The notes under the pieces: model-generated | The model's database searches: none | Told to the model about the DNA's origin: nothing | The model's input: the letters and a program-made list of their open reading frames with translations, nothing else | Source: Nonomuraea coxensis DSM 45129 | GTDB lineage: Bacteria; Actinomycetota; Actinomycetes; Streptosporangiales; Streptosporangiaceae | Assembly (NCBI RefSeq): GCF_019397265.1 | Contig: NZ_CP068985.1 | Location: 7,413,001 to 7,477,000 of the forward strand | Direction: 5' to 3' | DNA length: 64,000 bases | Program-made: the position numbers and the translations under genes | Shown: piece by piece, positions 42,427-52,101 of the stretch | Position numbering within the stretch: position 1 is the first letter of the stretch | Layout of the letters: each line of letters starts with the position of its first letter

Positions 42427-42535
42427 GCCCGCCAATCTAGGGAGCGGGCCCGCGCTTGCCATGCGCACAAATGTGCAACCGGGTATGTAGCTGCGAGCCG
42501 GGACGGCGCGCGGCGGGCCGCCCTACGCTTGATCC

Positions 42536-43120
42536 ATGCCGGACGAATCCCTGGGGCGCATCCTCGACGCCGCGTACGCCGGGATGCTGGAGCAGGGCCT
42601 GCGCCGGCTGACCATGGACGACGTGGCCAGGCGGGCGGGGCTGGCGAGGATCACCGTCTACCGGCGTTTCGCCAGGAAGAGCGAGCTGATCGAGGCGGTG
42701 CTGCTGCGGGAGCTGCGGCGGTTCCTGCGGGCGTTCGAGCAGGAGCTCGCGCCGCTGCCGACGGCGGCGGAGCGGGTGGTGGAGGGGTTCGCGGTCACGT
42801 TACGGCTCGTCCGCGCGCATCCGCTGCTGACCCGGCTGCTCGCCACCGAGCCGGAGACGATCCTGCCGCAGCTCACGGTGGAGGCGGGGCCGTACCTGGC
42901 GGTGGCCAGGCGTTATCTGGCCGAGCGGCTGAGGACCGAGGGGGCGCGGGCCGACGCGGTGGCGGAGACGTACGTGCGCATCGCGCTGTCGTTCGTCCTG
43001 ACCCCGGCGGGCGTGGTGCCGCTCCGCGACGACGAGGACGCCCGCGCCTACGCGCGCCGTCACCTGGTGCCGCTCCTGCGGCCGAACCTGCCCACCGAGG
43101 GGAATCAACTAGAATTGTGA
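42536..43120 (+). CDS. TetR family transcriptional regulator
   Basis: The 194-residue regulator has its helix-turn-helix at about 22-45 (TMDDVARRAGLARITVYRRFARKSELIEAVL). The C-terminal ligand domain is helical. TACGCT lies 6 nt before ATG 42536, suggesting a leaderless mRNA. It is divergent from the degenerate ANL gene (110 bp apart), which may be its target. Its 3' end contains the likely typA promoter. Confidence 0.9.
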   Translation: MPDESLGRILDAAYAGMLEQGLRRLTMDDVARRAGLARITVYRRFARKSELIEAVLLRELRRFLRAFEQELAPLPTAAERVVEGFAVTLRLVRAHPLLTRLLATEPETILPQLTVEAGPYLAVARRYLAERLRTEGARADAVAETYVRIALSFVLTPAGVVPLRDDEDARAYARRHLVPLLRPNLPTEGNQLEL

Positions 43121-43169
43121 GGTCGCGATTTCGCGCGGCCGCCCCCACGACATAGAGCGAGATCTCATC

Positions 43170-45020
<1,851 letters not shown>

Positions 45021-45021
45021 C

Positions 45022-45069
45022 GACCGCGTCAGGTCCGCCGGACGAACGCCCCGGCGCGCCTGACGGTCA
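45022..45069. terminator. Possible bidirectional terminator
   Basis: CGTCAGG (45027-45033) pairs with CCTGACG (45059-45065) around a GC-rich loop in the 46-bp gap between the convergent typA and DUF2461 genes. It is weak, with no T-tract. Confidence 0.35.
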
Positions 45070-45717
45070 CCGGCGGGGCAGTTCGCTGCCTCGCACGTGG
45101 GCGTGGAGCCAGTCGACCAGCGGCGCGAAGTCGCGCCACGCCGCCGCCACCCGCTCGCGAGCCTCGGCCGTGGACACCCAGGGCTCGGGGTCGAAGCGGA
45201 TGCCCGCGTACAGCGACTTGTGGCGCAGCAGCCCGATGCGAGGGTGGTCGTCGCCGAAGCCGCGCGGCCGGGTCTTCAGCCGCGCCCCGTCCACGGTGTA
45301 GCCGGCGGCGGTCAGGCCGTCGGCGAGGGCCGCGAGCGGCTTGCCCGACAGGTCCTCGTCCACGGCCGCCCGGTAGCGGGCGACCTGGTCGGGCGCCTGC
45401 GTGTAGCAGCCGCCGGCCGCGTACAGGCCGGCCGCGCTGATCTCCACGTAGAGCCCGATGCCGGGCAGGCGTTCGACGAACGCCCCTTGATGCGTCTTGT
45501 ACGGCGACTTGTCCTTGGCGAAACGCACGTCGCGGTGCGGCCGGAAGAGATGGGCCGGCCCGAACTCGGCGGCCAGCTCGTCGGTGAGCGCGAGCATCGG
45601 CGCCCGCACGGCCTCCTCGTAGCGGCGTTTGTGCTCGGCGAAGTAGGTCTTGGAGTTGTCGGCCTCCAGGCCCTCGTAGAACAGGAACGCCTCGTCGGGA
45701 AATCCGGTGAAACCCAT
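45067..45717 (-). CDS. DUF2461 family protein
   Basis: The 216-residue protein belongs to the TIGR02453/DUF2461 family: it begins GFPDEAFLFYEGLEADNSKTYF and has DVRFAKDKSPYKTHQG, GLYVEISAAGLYAAGG and KTRPRGFGDDHP. The family is widespread in bacteria and fungi with no known activity. There is no signal or membrane segment. It starts at ATG 45717, 42 nt downstream of the deacetylase gene on the same strand, so the two may be co-transcribed. Confidence 0.9.
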   Translation of the reverse strand: MGFTGFPDEAFLFYEGLEADNSKTYFAEHKRRYEEAVRAPMLALTDELAAEFGPAHLFRPHRDVRFAKDKSPYKTHQGAFVERLPGIGLYVEISAAGLYAAGGCYTQAPDQVARYRAAVDEDLSGKPLAALADGLTAAGYTVDGARLKTRPRGFGDDHPRIGLLRHKSLYAGIRFDPEPWVSTAEARERVAAAWRDFAPLVDWLHAHVRGSELPRR

Positions 45718-45759
45718 GCCGCCAGAGTGCCACGCCGGACCGGCAGGGCGGCAATCCGA

Positions 45760-46557
45760 TCACCGGCGCTCGGTGTACTCCTTGCCCGGCACCGGCGGGC
45801 GGCCGTACAGCTCGGAGACCGTGACGAAGGTGAACCCCCTGCGGGAGAGCGTGTCCAGCACGTGGGGCACGGCCCGGACGGTCGTGGCGTGGATGTCGTG
45901 CATGAGGACGATCGAGCCGGGCCTGGCCTTCCCCGCCCGCCGGGCCACGACCTCGGAGTTCCGGTCGCGCCAGTCGAGGGTGTCGACGTTCCAGAGGATC
46001 TGCGCCAGGCCCTCGCGGCGGGTCTCCCTGGCCACGTGCTTGTCGGTCGCCCCGTACGGCGGCCGCATGACCCGCATGCGGACCCCCGTGAGCCGCCGCA
46101 CCAGCTCCCCGGTGTGCCGCAGCTCGCGCCGGACTCCCTCGTCGGACAGCCCGGTGAGCGCCGGATGGCTCCAGGAGTGGTTGCCGATCTCGTGGCCTTC
46201 GTGCACGATCCGCCGGGTGAGGCGCCCGCCCCGGTCGGCGGCCACCATCTGGCCGATCACGAAGAAGGTGGCCCGGACGTCGCGCCGCCCGAGGAGGTCG
46301 AGCAGCCGGCCGGTGTGGTCGCCGGGCCCGTCGTCGAAGGTGAGGGCCACGCACTTGACCCGCCCGCAGTCGAACGCGCGGGCGCGCGGCCAGCCGGGCT
46401 GGATCGACGCCAGCCGCTTGGCGAGCTGACCGGGATCGACGTGGGCCGCCCGCATCGGCACGATCGCCGGGGGCCTGGCCGCGCGCCGGTGCGCGACCGA
46501 CGCGGTGACGCAGGCCGCCAGGGCGAGCAGGGCGAGCGGCAAGGCCCACACACGCAT
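45760..46557 (-). CDS. Polysaccharide deacetylase, probable lipoprotein
   Basis: The 265-residue NodB-type metal-dependent deacetylase has motif 1 TFDDGP (Asp75, Asp76), motif 2 HEIGNHSWSHP (His127, His131), motif 3 RPPYG, and later DTLDW and LMHDIH. It would remove N- or O-acetyl groups from peptidoglycan or another polysaccharide. The N-terminus MRVWALPLALLALAAC is a lipoprotein signal with lipobox LAAC (Cys16). The ribosome binding site GGGGGA and the first base of the start codon lie in a strong hairpin. Confidence 0.92.
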   Translation of the reverse strand: MRVWALPLALLALAACVTASVAHRRAARPPAIVPMRAAHVDPGQLAKRLASIQPGWPRARAFDCGRVKCVALTFDDGPGDHTGRLLDLLGRRDVRATFFVIGQMVAADRGGRLTRRIVHEGHEIGNHSWSHPALTGLSDEGVRRELRHTGELVRRLTGVRMRVMRPPYGATDKHVARETRREGLAQILWNVDTLDWRDRNSEVVARRAGKARPGSIVLMHDIHATTVRAVPHVLDTLSRRGFTFVTVSELYGRPPVPGKEYTERR

Positions 46558-46590
46558 GATTCCCCCGAACGCCGCAGGCGGGGGGAATCA
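46557..46590 (-). promoter_or_regulatory. Hairpin covering the deacetylase ribosome binding site
   Basis: TGATTCCCCC pairs perfectly with GGGGGAATCA over 10 bp, with an inner CGCC/GGCG stem. The 3' arm holds the GGGGGA ribosome binding site and the A of the ATG at 46557. It may act as the upstream gene's terminator or attenuator, or as a translational gate. Confidence 0.55.
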
Positions 46591-46592
46591 CA

Positions 46593-46898
46593 TCACGGAC
46601 GGTCCTGGGCCGGCGTCCCCCGCAGCTCCCTGGCCAGGTCGTCCCACCAGAGTGGGATATCGGCCTGCAATTCCTGGTAGCGGCGCGCCACACGTATGGC
46701 ACATCCGACCGGATCCGTACCCAGATGCCGACGTTTCACCGCTCCTTCCTGCCATCGGTAAAAACCATCCCTATAACGTACGACCAGGCCGATCCACACG
46801 GAGATGGTCTCGTCGTCGCCCAGCTCGTACGCGCTGGGCACGCCCCGGCCATGAAGCTCCGCGTGCAACTTCTCCGTCGCCGCCCGGGCCTCACTCAC
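46593..46898 (-). CDS. Small hypothetical protein, 101 residues
   Basis: The soluble protein contains an ETISVWIGLVVRYRDGFYRWQEGAV beta-type segment and a Trp-rich C-terminus (IPLWWDDLARELRG). It resembles uncharacterised small actinobacterial proteins that accompany helix-turn-helix regulators, but I cannot name the family. Base composition of the gene (about 46.7-46.9 kb) is a little more AT-rich than its neighbours. It lies upstream of the deacetylase and separated from it by a hairpin. Confidence 0.65.
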   Translation of the reverse strand: MSEARAATEKLHAELHGRGVPSAYELGDDETISVWIGLVVRYRDGFYRWQEGAVKRRHLGTDPVGCAIRVARRYQELQADIPLWWDDLARELRGTPAQDRP

Positions 46899-46973
46899 AC
46901 CCCACCTCCTGAGAACGGCCGAATCACGCGGTAATCATGAAGCTCCGCGGGGTGATCCGCAGGCCGTTCGACG

Positions 46974-47549
46974 TTATTGGTCATGCGTCTCGCGCGGCTC
47001 GGCCACGACCATGACGATGCGCAGCTCCTCCGTGCCCTGGTTGGCGTAGCGGTGGGGCCGGTCGGCCGTGAACAGCACGGCGTCGTCTTTGCCGATGACG
47101 TGGCTCTTGCCGTAGAGGGTGAGGGTCAGCTCGCCCTCCAGGACGGTCACCATCTCGCGGGTGCCGGGCGGATGGGCCTCGCCGTCGTGGTGGTCTCCGG
47201 GGGCGATGCGCCAGTCCCACAGCTCCAGGATCATCGGCGAGTCGGCGCCGACGAGCAGCCGGGCCCGCACCCCGCCCTGGGTGAAGGTGACCACGTCGGA
47301 CTTGTCGACGATGCGCACCAGGGGGACGTCGCCGACCTCGACCAGCCGGGCGACGGTCACGCCGAGGGCGGAGGCGATCCGGGTGAGCGTGGACACGCTG
47401 GGGTTCGTCCGGCCCTGCTCGACCTGGACGAGCATGCCCCGGCTCACGCCTGACCGGGCGGCGAGCTGGTCCAGCGTGAGCCCGCGGTGGGAGCGCAGGT
47501 AGCGGACGTTGCTGGCGATGGCCTGGTTCATGAGCTCGGGGTCTTCCAT
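46974..47549 (-). CDS. XRE family regulator with C-terminal cupin domain
   Basis: The 191-residue protein has an XRE helix-turn-helix at about 10-65 (VRYLRSHRGLTLDQLAARSGVSRGMLVQVEQGRTNPSVSTLTRIA). The cupin sensor spans about 115-185 (GDHHDGEAHPPGTREMVTVLEGELTLTLYG, TADRPHRYANQG). This class usually controls small-molecule transport or amine/amino-acid metabolism genes. It is divergent from an EamA transporter, with strong inverted repeats between them. ATG 47549 is chosen; an upstream start would lie in the operator region. Confidence 0.9.
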   Translation of the reverse strand: MEDPELMNQAIASNVRYLRSHRGLTLDQLAARSGVSRGMLVQVEQGRTNPSVSTLTRIASALGVTVARLVEVGDVPLVRIVDKSDVVTFTQGGVRARLLVGADSPMILELWDWRIAPGDHHDGEAHPPGTREMVTVLEGELTLTLYGKSHVIGKDDAVLFTADRPHRYANQGTEELRIVMVVAEPRETHDQ

Positions 47550-47576
47550 GCAGTGCAGTGTAGTGATATTCAGTGG

Positions 47577-47621
47577 CAACACAGTGCACTCAATGTGTTG
47601 TACTAGATGGCCAACACATTG
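47577..47621. promoter_or_regulatory. XRE-cupin operator: three CAATGTGTTG-type sites
   Basis: CAATGTGTTG (47591-47600) and its exact complement CAACACATTG (47612-47621) form a perfect 10-bp inverted repeat with an 11-bp spacer. A third, one-mismatch copy lies at 47577-47586 on the minus strand. The cluster fills the 94-bp divergent region. Confidence 0.75.
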
Positions 47622-47643
47622 GACTCATGGAAGGAGCTGACGG

Positions 47644-48486
47644 ATGACCGCGGTGATCCTCGCGACCGCCTGCGCGGTGGTGTACGGCACCGCCGACTTC
47701 TTCGGCGGTCTCGCCACCCGGCGCACCCAGGTCCTCGCGGTCGTCGCGCTCTCGCAGCTCGCCGGACTGGCGCTGGTCCTCGTCCTGCTGCCGGCGCTGC
47801 CCGGCGCGGCGGGCGCGCCCGCGTTGCTGTGGGGCCTGGCCGCCGGGCTGGCGGGGGCGGGCGGGCTGGCGCTGTTCTACCGGGCGCTCGCCACGGGCGT
47901 GATGTCGGTGGTCGCGCCGACCACGGCGGTGACCTCGGCGGCGCTGCCGGTGCTGTTCGGGCTGGCGACCGGGGAGCGGCCGGCGTTCTGGGCGCTCGTG
48001 GGCGTGGCGCTGGCGCTCGGCTCCGTGCTGCTGGTCAGCCAGGACCGCTCGGCCGGCGCCGGCCGGGGCGCCTCAGCGGGGCTCGCGACCGCGCTGCTGG
48101 CCGGGGCCGGGTTCGGCGGGTTCTTCATCCTGCTCGCCATGGCGCCCGCCGACGCCGGCCTGTGGCCGCTGGTCGGGGCGCGCCTGTCGTCGGTGACGGC
48201 GGTGGCCCTGGTGGCGCTCGCCACCGGGCGCGCGCTGTGGCCCCGGGCGGGGGCGGGAGCGGGCCGCGTGATCGTGGCGGCGGGCGTGCTCGACATGGCG
48301 GCCAACGTCCTCTACCTGCTGGCGCAGCGGCAGGGGCTGCTCAGTCTCGTGGCCGTGCTCGTCTCGCTCTACCCGGCCAGCACGCTGCTGCTGGCGAGGC
48401 ACGTGCTCGGCGAGCGGCTGAACGGCATCCAGGTGACGGGCGTGGCATGCGCGCTCGGCGCGGTCGCCCTGATAGCCGTTGCGTAG
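47644..48486 (+). CDS. EamA/DMT family transporter
   Basis: The 280-residue membrane protein has ten predicted helices in two EamA repeats (first FYRALATGVMSVVAPTTAVTSAALPVLFG, second LYLLAQRQGLLSLVAVLVSLYPASTLLLARHVLGERLNGIQVTG). It is a metabolite exporter or importer of unknown substrate, and amino acids or drugs are common for the family. AAGGAG lies upstream of ATG 47644. It is probably repressed by the divergent XRE-cupin regulator. Confidence 0.92.
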   Translation: MTAVILATACAVVYGTADFFGGLATRRTQVLAVVALSQLAGLALVLVLLPALPGAAGAPALLWGLAAGLAGAGGLALFYRALATGVMSVVAPTTAVTSAALPVLFGLATGERPAFWALVGVALALGSVLLVSQDRSAGAGRGASAGLATALLAGAGFGGFFILLAMAPADAGLWPLVGARLSSVTAVALVALATGRALWPRAGAGAGRVIVAAGVLDMAANVLYLLAQRQGLLSLVAVLVSLYPASTLLLARHVLGERLNGIQVTGVACALGAVALIAVA

Positions 48487-48513
48487 CCCCGGCGCGCTTG
48501 TTACGTTTCGCCC

Positions 48514-49458
48514 GTGCGGCCCGACGGGGCACGGATCAAGGGCGAGGGTCTGAGGCACGTCGGCGTGCCGTACGACTCTGATGACGCCTATGTCCGGCTC
48601 GTGCTGCCGCGCGTGCGGACCGCGCTCACCGAGGGCCGGCGGGTGCTGGTGATCACCCGCCCCGACAAGCTGGACCGGCTGGCCGAGGCCCTGGGCCGGG
48701 ACGCCGAGCGCGTCGACCGGCGGGTGGCGGCCTCCTGGTACGGCCACCCCTACCGCACCCTGGCCGCCCTGCACGAGTACACCCGGGGCCGGCGCACGCT
48801 CGTCGTCGGCGAGCCGGCATGGGAGGGCAGGAACGAGCGCGAGGTCCGCGAGCTGATCCGCCACGAGTCGGTGGTCAACGCGGCGCTCGCCCGCTCCTCG
48901 GCGCTCGTCTTCTGCATGTACGACCTGCGCAGGACGCCTCCGGCCGCGCTGGAGTACCACGAGGTCAACCATCCGCTGCTGCTGGACGCGGCGGGCGAGA
49001 CGCCGAGCGCCGGTTTCGTCCCGCCGGGTGAGCTGGTGCTGGACGGCGACCGCGCCCCGCTGCCCGCGCCCGGGCCCGGCGCGGTGACGATCCGCTTCAC
49101 CGCCCGCGAGCTGAGACGGCTGCGCCGCAGCGTCGGCGACTGGGCGAGCACCGCGGGCATGGCGCGCGACCACGTGACGTCGCTGGTCATCAGCGTCTCG
49201 GAGATCGCCGCGAACAGCGTGGAGCACGGGGCGGGATTCGGCACGATCACGATGTGGAAGACCGGCGGGGAGCTGCTCTGCGAGATCGCCGACCCCGGTG
49301 GGGCCCTGGACGACCCCCTGCCCGGCTACATACCACCCGAGCCCGAGTCCCCCAGGGGATACGGGCTCTGGATCAGCAGGCAGCTCTGCGACCTGGTGGA
49401 GCTGCGCGCGGAAGGCGGCGTGCTGCGCGTCCGCCTCCATCTGTCTCTGGGGGAATGA
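48514..49458 (+). CDS. MEDS plus HATPase anti-sigma-factor-type regulator
   Basis: The 314-residue protein has an N-terminal MEDS domain (sensor, about 15-175; HVGVPYDSDDAYVRLVLPRV, STWYGHPY-like AASWYGHPYR). The C-terminal RsbW-like histidine kinase ATPase domain (about 190-310) has SVSEIAANSVEHG as N box, CEIADPGG as G1 and RGYGLWISRQLCD. Actinobacterial relatives regulate sigma factors by kinase or sequestration. GTG 48514 follows TACGTT by 6 nt and looks leaderless. It is convergent with the SigR-like gene. Confidence 0.88.
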   Translation: MRPDGARIKGEGLRHVGVPYDSDDAYVRLVLPRVRTALTEGRRVLVITRPDKLDRLAEALGRDAERVDRRVAASWYGHPYRTLAALHEYTRGRRTLVVGEPAWEGRNEREVRELIRHESVVNAALARSSALVFCMYDLRRTPPAALEYHEVNHPLLLDAAGETPSAGFVPPGELVLDGDRAPLPAPGPGAVTIRFTARELRRLRRSVGDWASTAGMARDHVTSLVISVSEIAANSVEHGAGFGTITMWKTGGELLCEIADPGGALDDPLPGYIPPEPESPRGYGLWISRQLCDLVELRAEGGVLRVRLHLSLGE

Positions 49459-49468
49459 CCTTCCCTGC

Positions 49469-50071
49469 TCAGGCGGCGCGCTGGCTGGGAACGCGCAGCG
49501 CGCCCTCCTCGCGGGCGTACTCCTCCAGCATCCCGCGGAGCTGGCGGCGGCCCCGGTGCAGGCGGGACATCACGGTGCCGATGGGCGTGCCCATGCGCTC
49601 GGCGATCTCCTTGTACGGGAATCCCTCCACGTCGGCCAGGTAGACGGCCACCCGGAAGTCCTCGGGCAGGGAGCGGAGGGCGTTCATGACGACGTTGTCG
49701 GGCAGCCGGTCGAGCGCCTCGGTCTCGGCCGACCGGAGACCGGTGGAGCTGTGCGACTCGGCGGCGTGGAGCTGCCAGTCCTCGATCTCCTCGGCCGCGG
49801 ACAGCTTCGGCGAGCGCTGCTTCTTGCGGTAGTCGTTGATGAAGTTGTTCGTGAGGATGCGGTGGAGCCACGCCTTGAGGTTGGTGCCCTCACGGAACTG
49901 GTGGTAAGACGTGTACGCCTTGGCCACCGTCTCCTGGACGAGGTCCTCCGCGTCGGCGGCGTTCCGGGTCAAGCGCATGGCGGACGCGAACAGCTGCGAC
50001 GTCACGGGCACGACATCGCGCTCGAACCAGTCCTGGCGCTGCTCATCGGTCATGGTGATCAAAATGTTCAT
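49469..50071 (-). CDS. ECF sigma factor, SigR/SigH-like (ECF12)
   Basis: The roughly 200-residue RNA polymerase sigma factor has region 2 (AMRLTRNAADAEDLVQETVAKAYTSYHQF) and region 4 (LPEDFRVAVYLADVEGFPYKEIAERMGTPIGTVMSRLHRGRRQLRG). The sequence between and after is nearly that of SigR, the thiol-oxidative-stress sigma factor. ATG 50071 or 50053 may start it; a longer ORF to 50221 lacks homology. The usual rsrA zinc anti-sigma gene is not downstream; a MEDS/HATPase protein converges on it instead. Confidence 0.9.
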   Translation of the reverse strand: MNILITMTDEQRQDWFERDVVPVTSQLFASAMRLTRNAADAEDLVQETVAKAYTSYHQFREGTNLKAWLHRILTNNFINDYRKKQRSPKLSAAEEIEDWQLHAAESHSSTGLRSAETEALDRLPDNVVMNALRSLPEDFRVAVYLADVEGFPYKEIAERMGTPIGTVMSRLHRGRRQLRGMLEEYAREEGALRVPSQRAA

Positions 50072-50236
50072 TCCCCCTTGCGCTGTCCCCCGTCTCGGCA
50101 AAGGCCGTCTGCCGACGTTCTCATCATGGCAAGTCCCGGCTAAGGGACGCGTTAGCGAGAGTCCGCCAAGGTCAGAAGGGGTTTCCGTCCGTCTGCTCGC
50201 GGCGTGCGTCATCACGTCCACGGCCGGACAAGTCTC

Positions 50237-50247
50237 GTTATCATAAC
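50237..50247. promoter_or_regulatory. Palindrome upstream of the Cds1-like gene
   Basis: GTTATCATAAC is a perfect 5-1-5 palindrome in an AT-rich patch 59 bp before ATG 50306. It may be an operator or part of the promoter. The rest of the 234-bp divergent region shows no gene. Confidence 0.4.
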
Positions 50248-50305
50248 ACTACCTACCCATTTCCGCAGTAATAGTGGCCAGCATCACAGGGGATAGCGTA
50301 AGAGC

Positions 50306-51379
50306 ATGATTTTCGTAGACCGTCACGACTCGCGTACGCGCCGCTGGGTGGCGGAGGCCATACTCAAGGTGGAGGCCGATGCCAACCGCAGTTGCGACAC
50401 ACACCTTCACGTCTTTCCGCTGCCCTCGCACTGGGGAGTAAACCTCTACTTGAAAGACGAGTCGGTGCACCCTACAGGTTCACTCAAACACCGACTCGCT
50501 CGCTCGCTGTTCCTCTACGGTCTGGCCAACGGCTGGATCGGGCCCGCCACCACCGTCGTCGAGGCCTCCAGCGGCTCCACGGCGGTCAGCGAGGCCTATT
50601 TCGCCAGGCTGCTGGGGCTGCCCTTCATCGCGGTGATGCCCGCCTCCACCTCGCCGGAGAAGATCCACCTCATCGAGTTCTACGGCGGCAAATGTCATCT
50701 CGTACGCGATCCCGCCACGATCTATGACGAATCTCACCGTCTGGCCGCCGAGACCGGCGGCCATTTCATGGACCAGTTCACCTACGCCGAACGCGCCACC
50801 GACTGGCGCGGCAACAACAACATCGCCGAGTCCATCTACTCCCAGATGGCGATGGAGCCGCACCCCGAGCCGGCCTGGATCGTCGTCGGGGCGGGCACCG
50901 GCGGCACCTCCTCCACCATCGGCCGCTACATCCGCTACCGCCGTCACCCCACGCGCCTCGCCGTCGTCGACCCCGAGGGCTCGGCCTTCTACCCGAGCTG
51001 GACCACCGGCGACGCCGCGCTCACCGCGCCCGGCTCGCGGATCGAGGGCATCGGCAGGCCCCGCGTGGAGCCGTCGTTCCAGCCGTCCGTCATCGACCGC
51101 ATGATCGCGGTGCCCGACGCCCACTCCATCGCCGCCATGCACTGGACCCGCGAGGTCACCGGACTCGACGTCGGCGGCTCCACCGGCACCAACATGGCCG
51201 CCTGCGTGCAGCTCGTCGACGAGATGCGCCAGACGGGCGAGCGCGGCAGCGTCGTCACGCTCGTCTGCGACAGCGGCGACCGCTACAAGGGCACCTACGG
51301 CAACCCCGCCTGGCTCGCCGCGCAGTCGCTCGACATCGAGCCGCACCTCGCCGAGCTGCGCGCCTGGCTGGAGGGGTAG
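50306..51379 (+). CDS. PLP-dependent cysteine synthase family protein, Cds1-like L-cysteine desulfhydrase
   Basis: The 357-residue fold-type II PLP enzyme has Lys61 in HPTGSLKHRLA as the Schiff-base lysine and VVEASSGSTAVSEAYFARLLGLPF as the substrate/phosphate loop. VGAGTGGTSSTIGRYIRY binds the PLP phosphate. It closely resembles the actinobacterial Cds1 subgroup, which degrades cysteine to pyruvate, ammonia and sulfide, more than true CysK/CysM. Its position divergent from a SigR-type gene suggests a role in thiol or sulfide homeostasis. Confidence 0.87.
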   Translation: MIFVDRHDSRTRRWVAEAILKVEADANRSCDTHLHVFPLPSHWGVNLYLKDESVHPTGSLKHRLARSLFLYGLANGWIGPATTVVEASSGSTAVSEAYFARLLGLPFIAVMPASTSPEKIHLIEFYGGKCHLVRDPATIYDESHRLAAETGGHFMDQFTYAERATDWRGNNNIAESIYSQMAMEPHPEPAWIVVGAGTGGTSSTIGRYIRYRRHPTRLAVVDPEGSAFYPSWTTGDAALTAPGSRIEGIGRPRVEPSFQPSVIDRMIAVPDAHSIAAMHWTREVTGLDVGGSTGTNMAACVQLVDEMRQTGERGSVVTLVCDSGDRYKGTYGNPAWLAAQSLDIEPHLAELRAWLEG

Positions 51380-51385
51380 CTCCGG

Positions 51386-52071
51386 TCAGCGGTCCGCGCC
51401 CAGCAGCTCCGCCCAGTCGCGCAGCTCGTGCTCGCCGTACAGGTAGCCGAACCGCTCCTCGATCACCCGGCTCGTCCACCGCTCGGAGTGCCCGTGCAGG
51501 CGGACGACGGCGAGGTCCGAGGTGGCGGCCAGCACGGGCGGCACGGACGACGGGTGCCCTTGAGGCATGTCCACGCACACGTACGGCAGGTCGTGCGCCG
51601 CGAGGAAGGCGAGCGTGTCCTCCCGGTGCGCGTCGTCCATCCAGGCGGCGTTGCGGAACTCGACGCAGATCCGCATCGGCCGGCACCGGTCGCGGCAGCG
51701 CAGCAGGTAACGGCGGTTGCTCTCGCCCGGCGGGAACCACGGCGGGAACTGGAACAGCAGCGCCCCCAGCCGCCCCGCCTCGTGCAGCGGCGCGAGCGCG
51801 CCCAGGAACCGGTCCCACACCTCCTCGACGATCTCCGCCGGCAGGTCACGCTGGTAGAGGGTGCGCTTGGGGCTCTCGCCGAGCGCCGCGCGTAAGTCCT
51901 TGTGCAGCGAGGACGGCCGGGTCGGGTGCTGGGTGAGCAGGGAGAACGCCTTGACGTTGAAGGTGAACCCGTCCGGCGTGCGCTCGCGGTGCGCGCCTCC
52001 GGCGGGTACCAGCCGGAGGCGAGCAGCGACTTGTCCGTCCACGACGCGGTGCCGACGAGGATCTTGCCCAT
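51386..52071 (-). pseudogene. DUF72 family protein, disrupted by an internal deletion and frameshift
   Basis: The first 26 codons from ATG 52071 (MGKILVGTASWTDKSLLASG then WYPPEA) are the canonical DUF72 start. The rest, from ERTPDGFTFNVKAFSLLTQHP to the stop at 51386, continues in another frame. The intervening roughly 30-35 residues (the LRYYAEHFPLVEVDSTYY-type region) are missing at about 51985-51995, so a deletion shifted the frame. The distal part is otherwise well conserved (RICVEFRNAAWM, VRLHGHSERW). The function of DUF72 proteins is unknown. Confidence 0.82.
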
Positions 52072-52101
52072 CGGCGCCACGTACCCCGCGCGGGCGCCGC
52101 C

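Noticed and set aside
45029..46702. A 557-codon minus-strand frame through DUF2461 and the deacetylase
   Set aside because: It is frame-shifted relative to both real genes and gives Arg/Ala/Pro-rich nonsense; each real gene has intact motifs.
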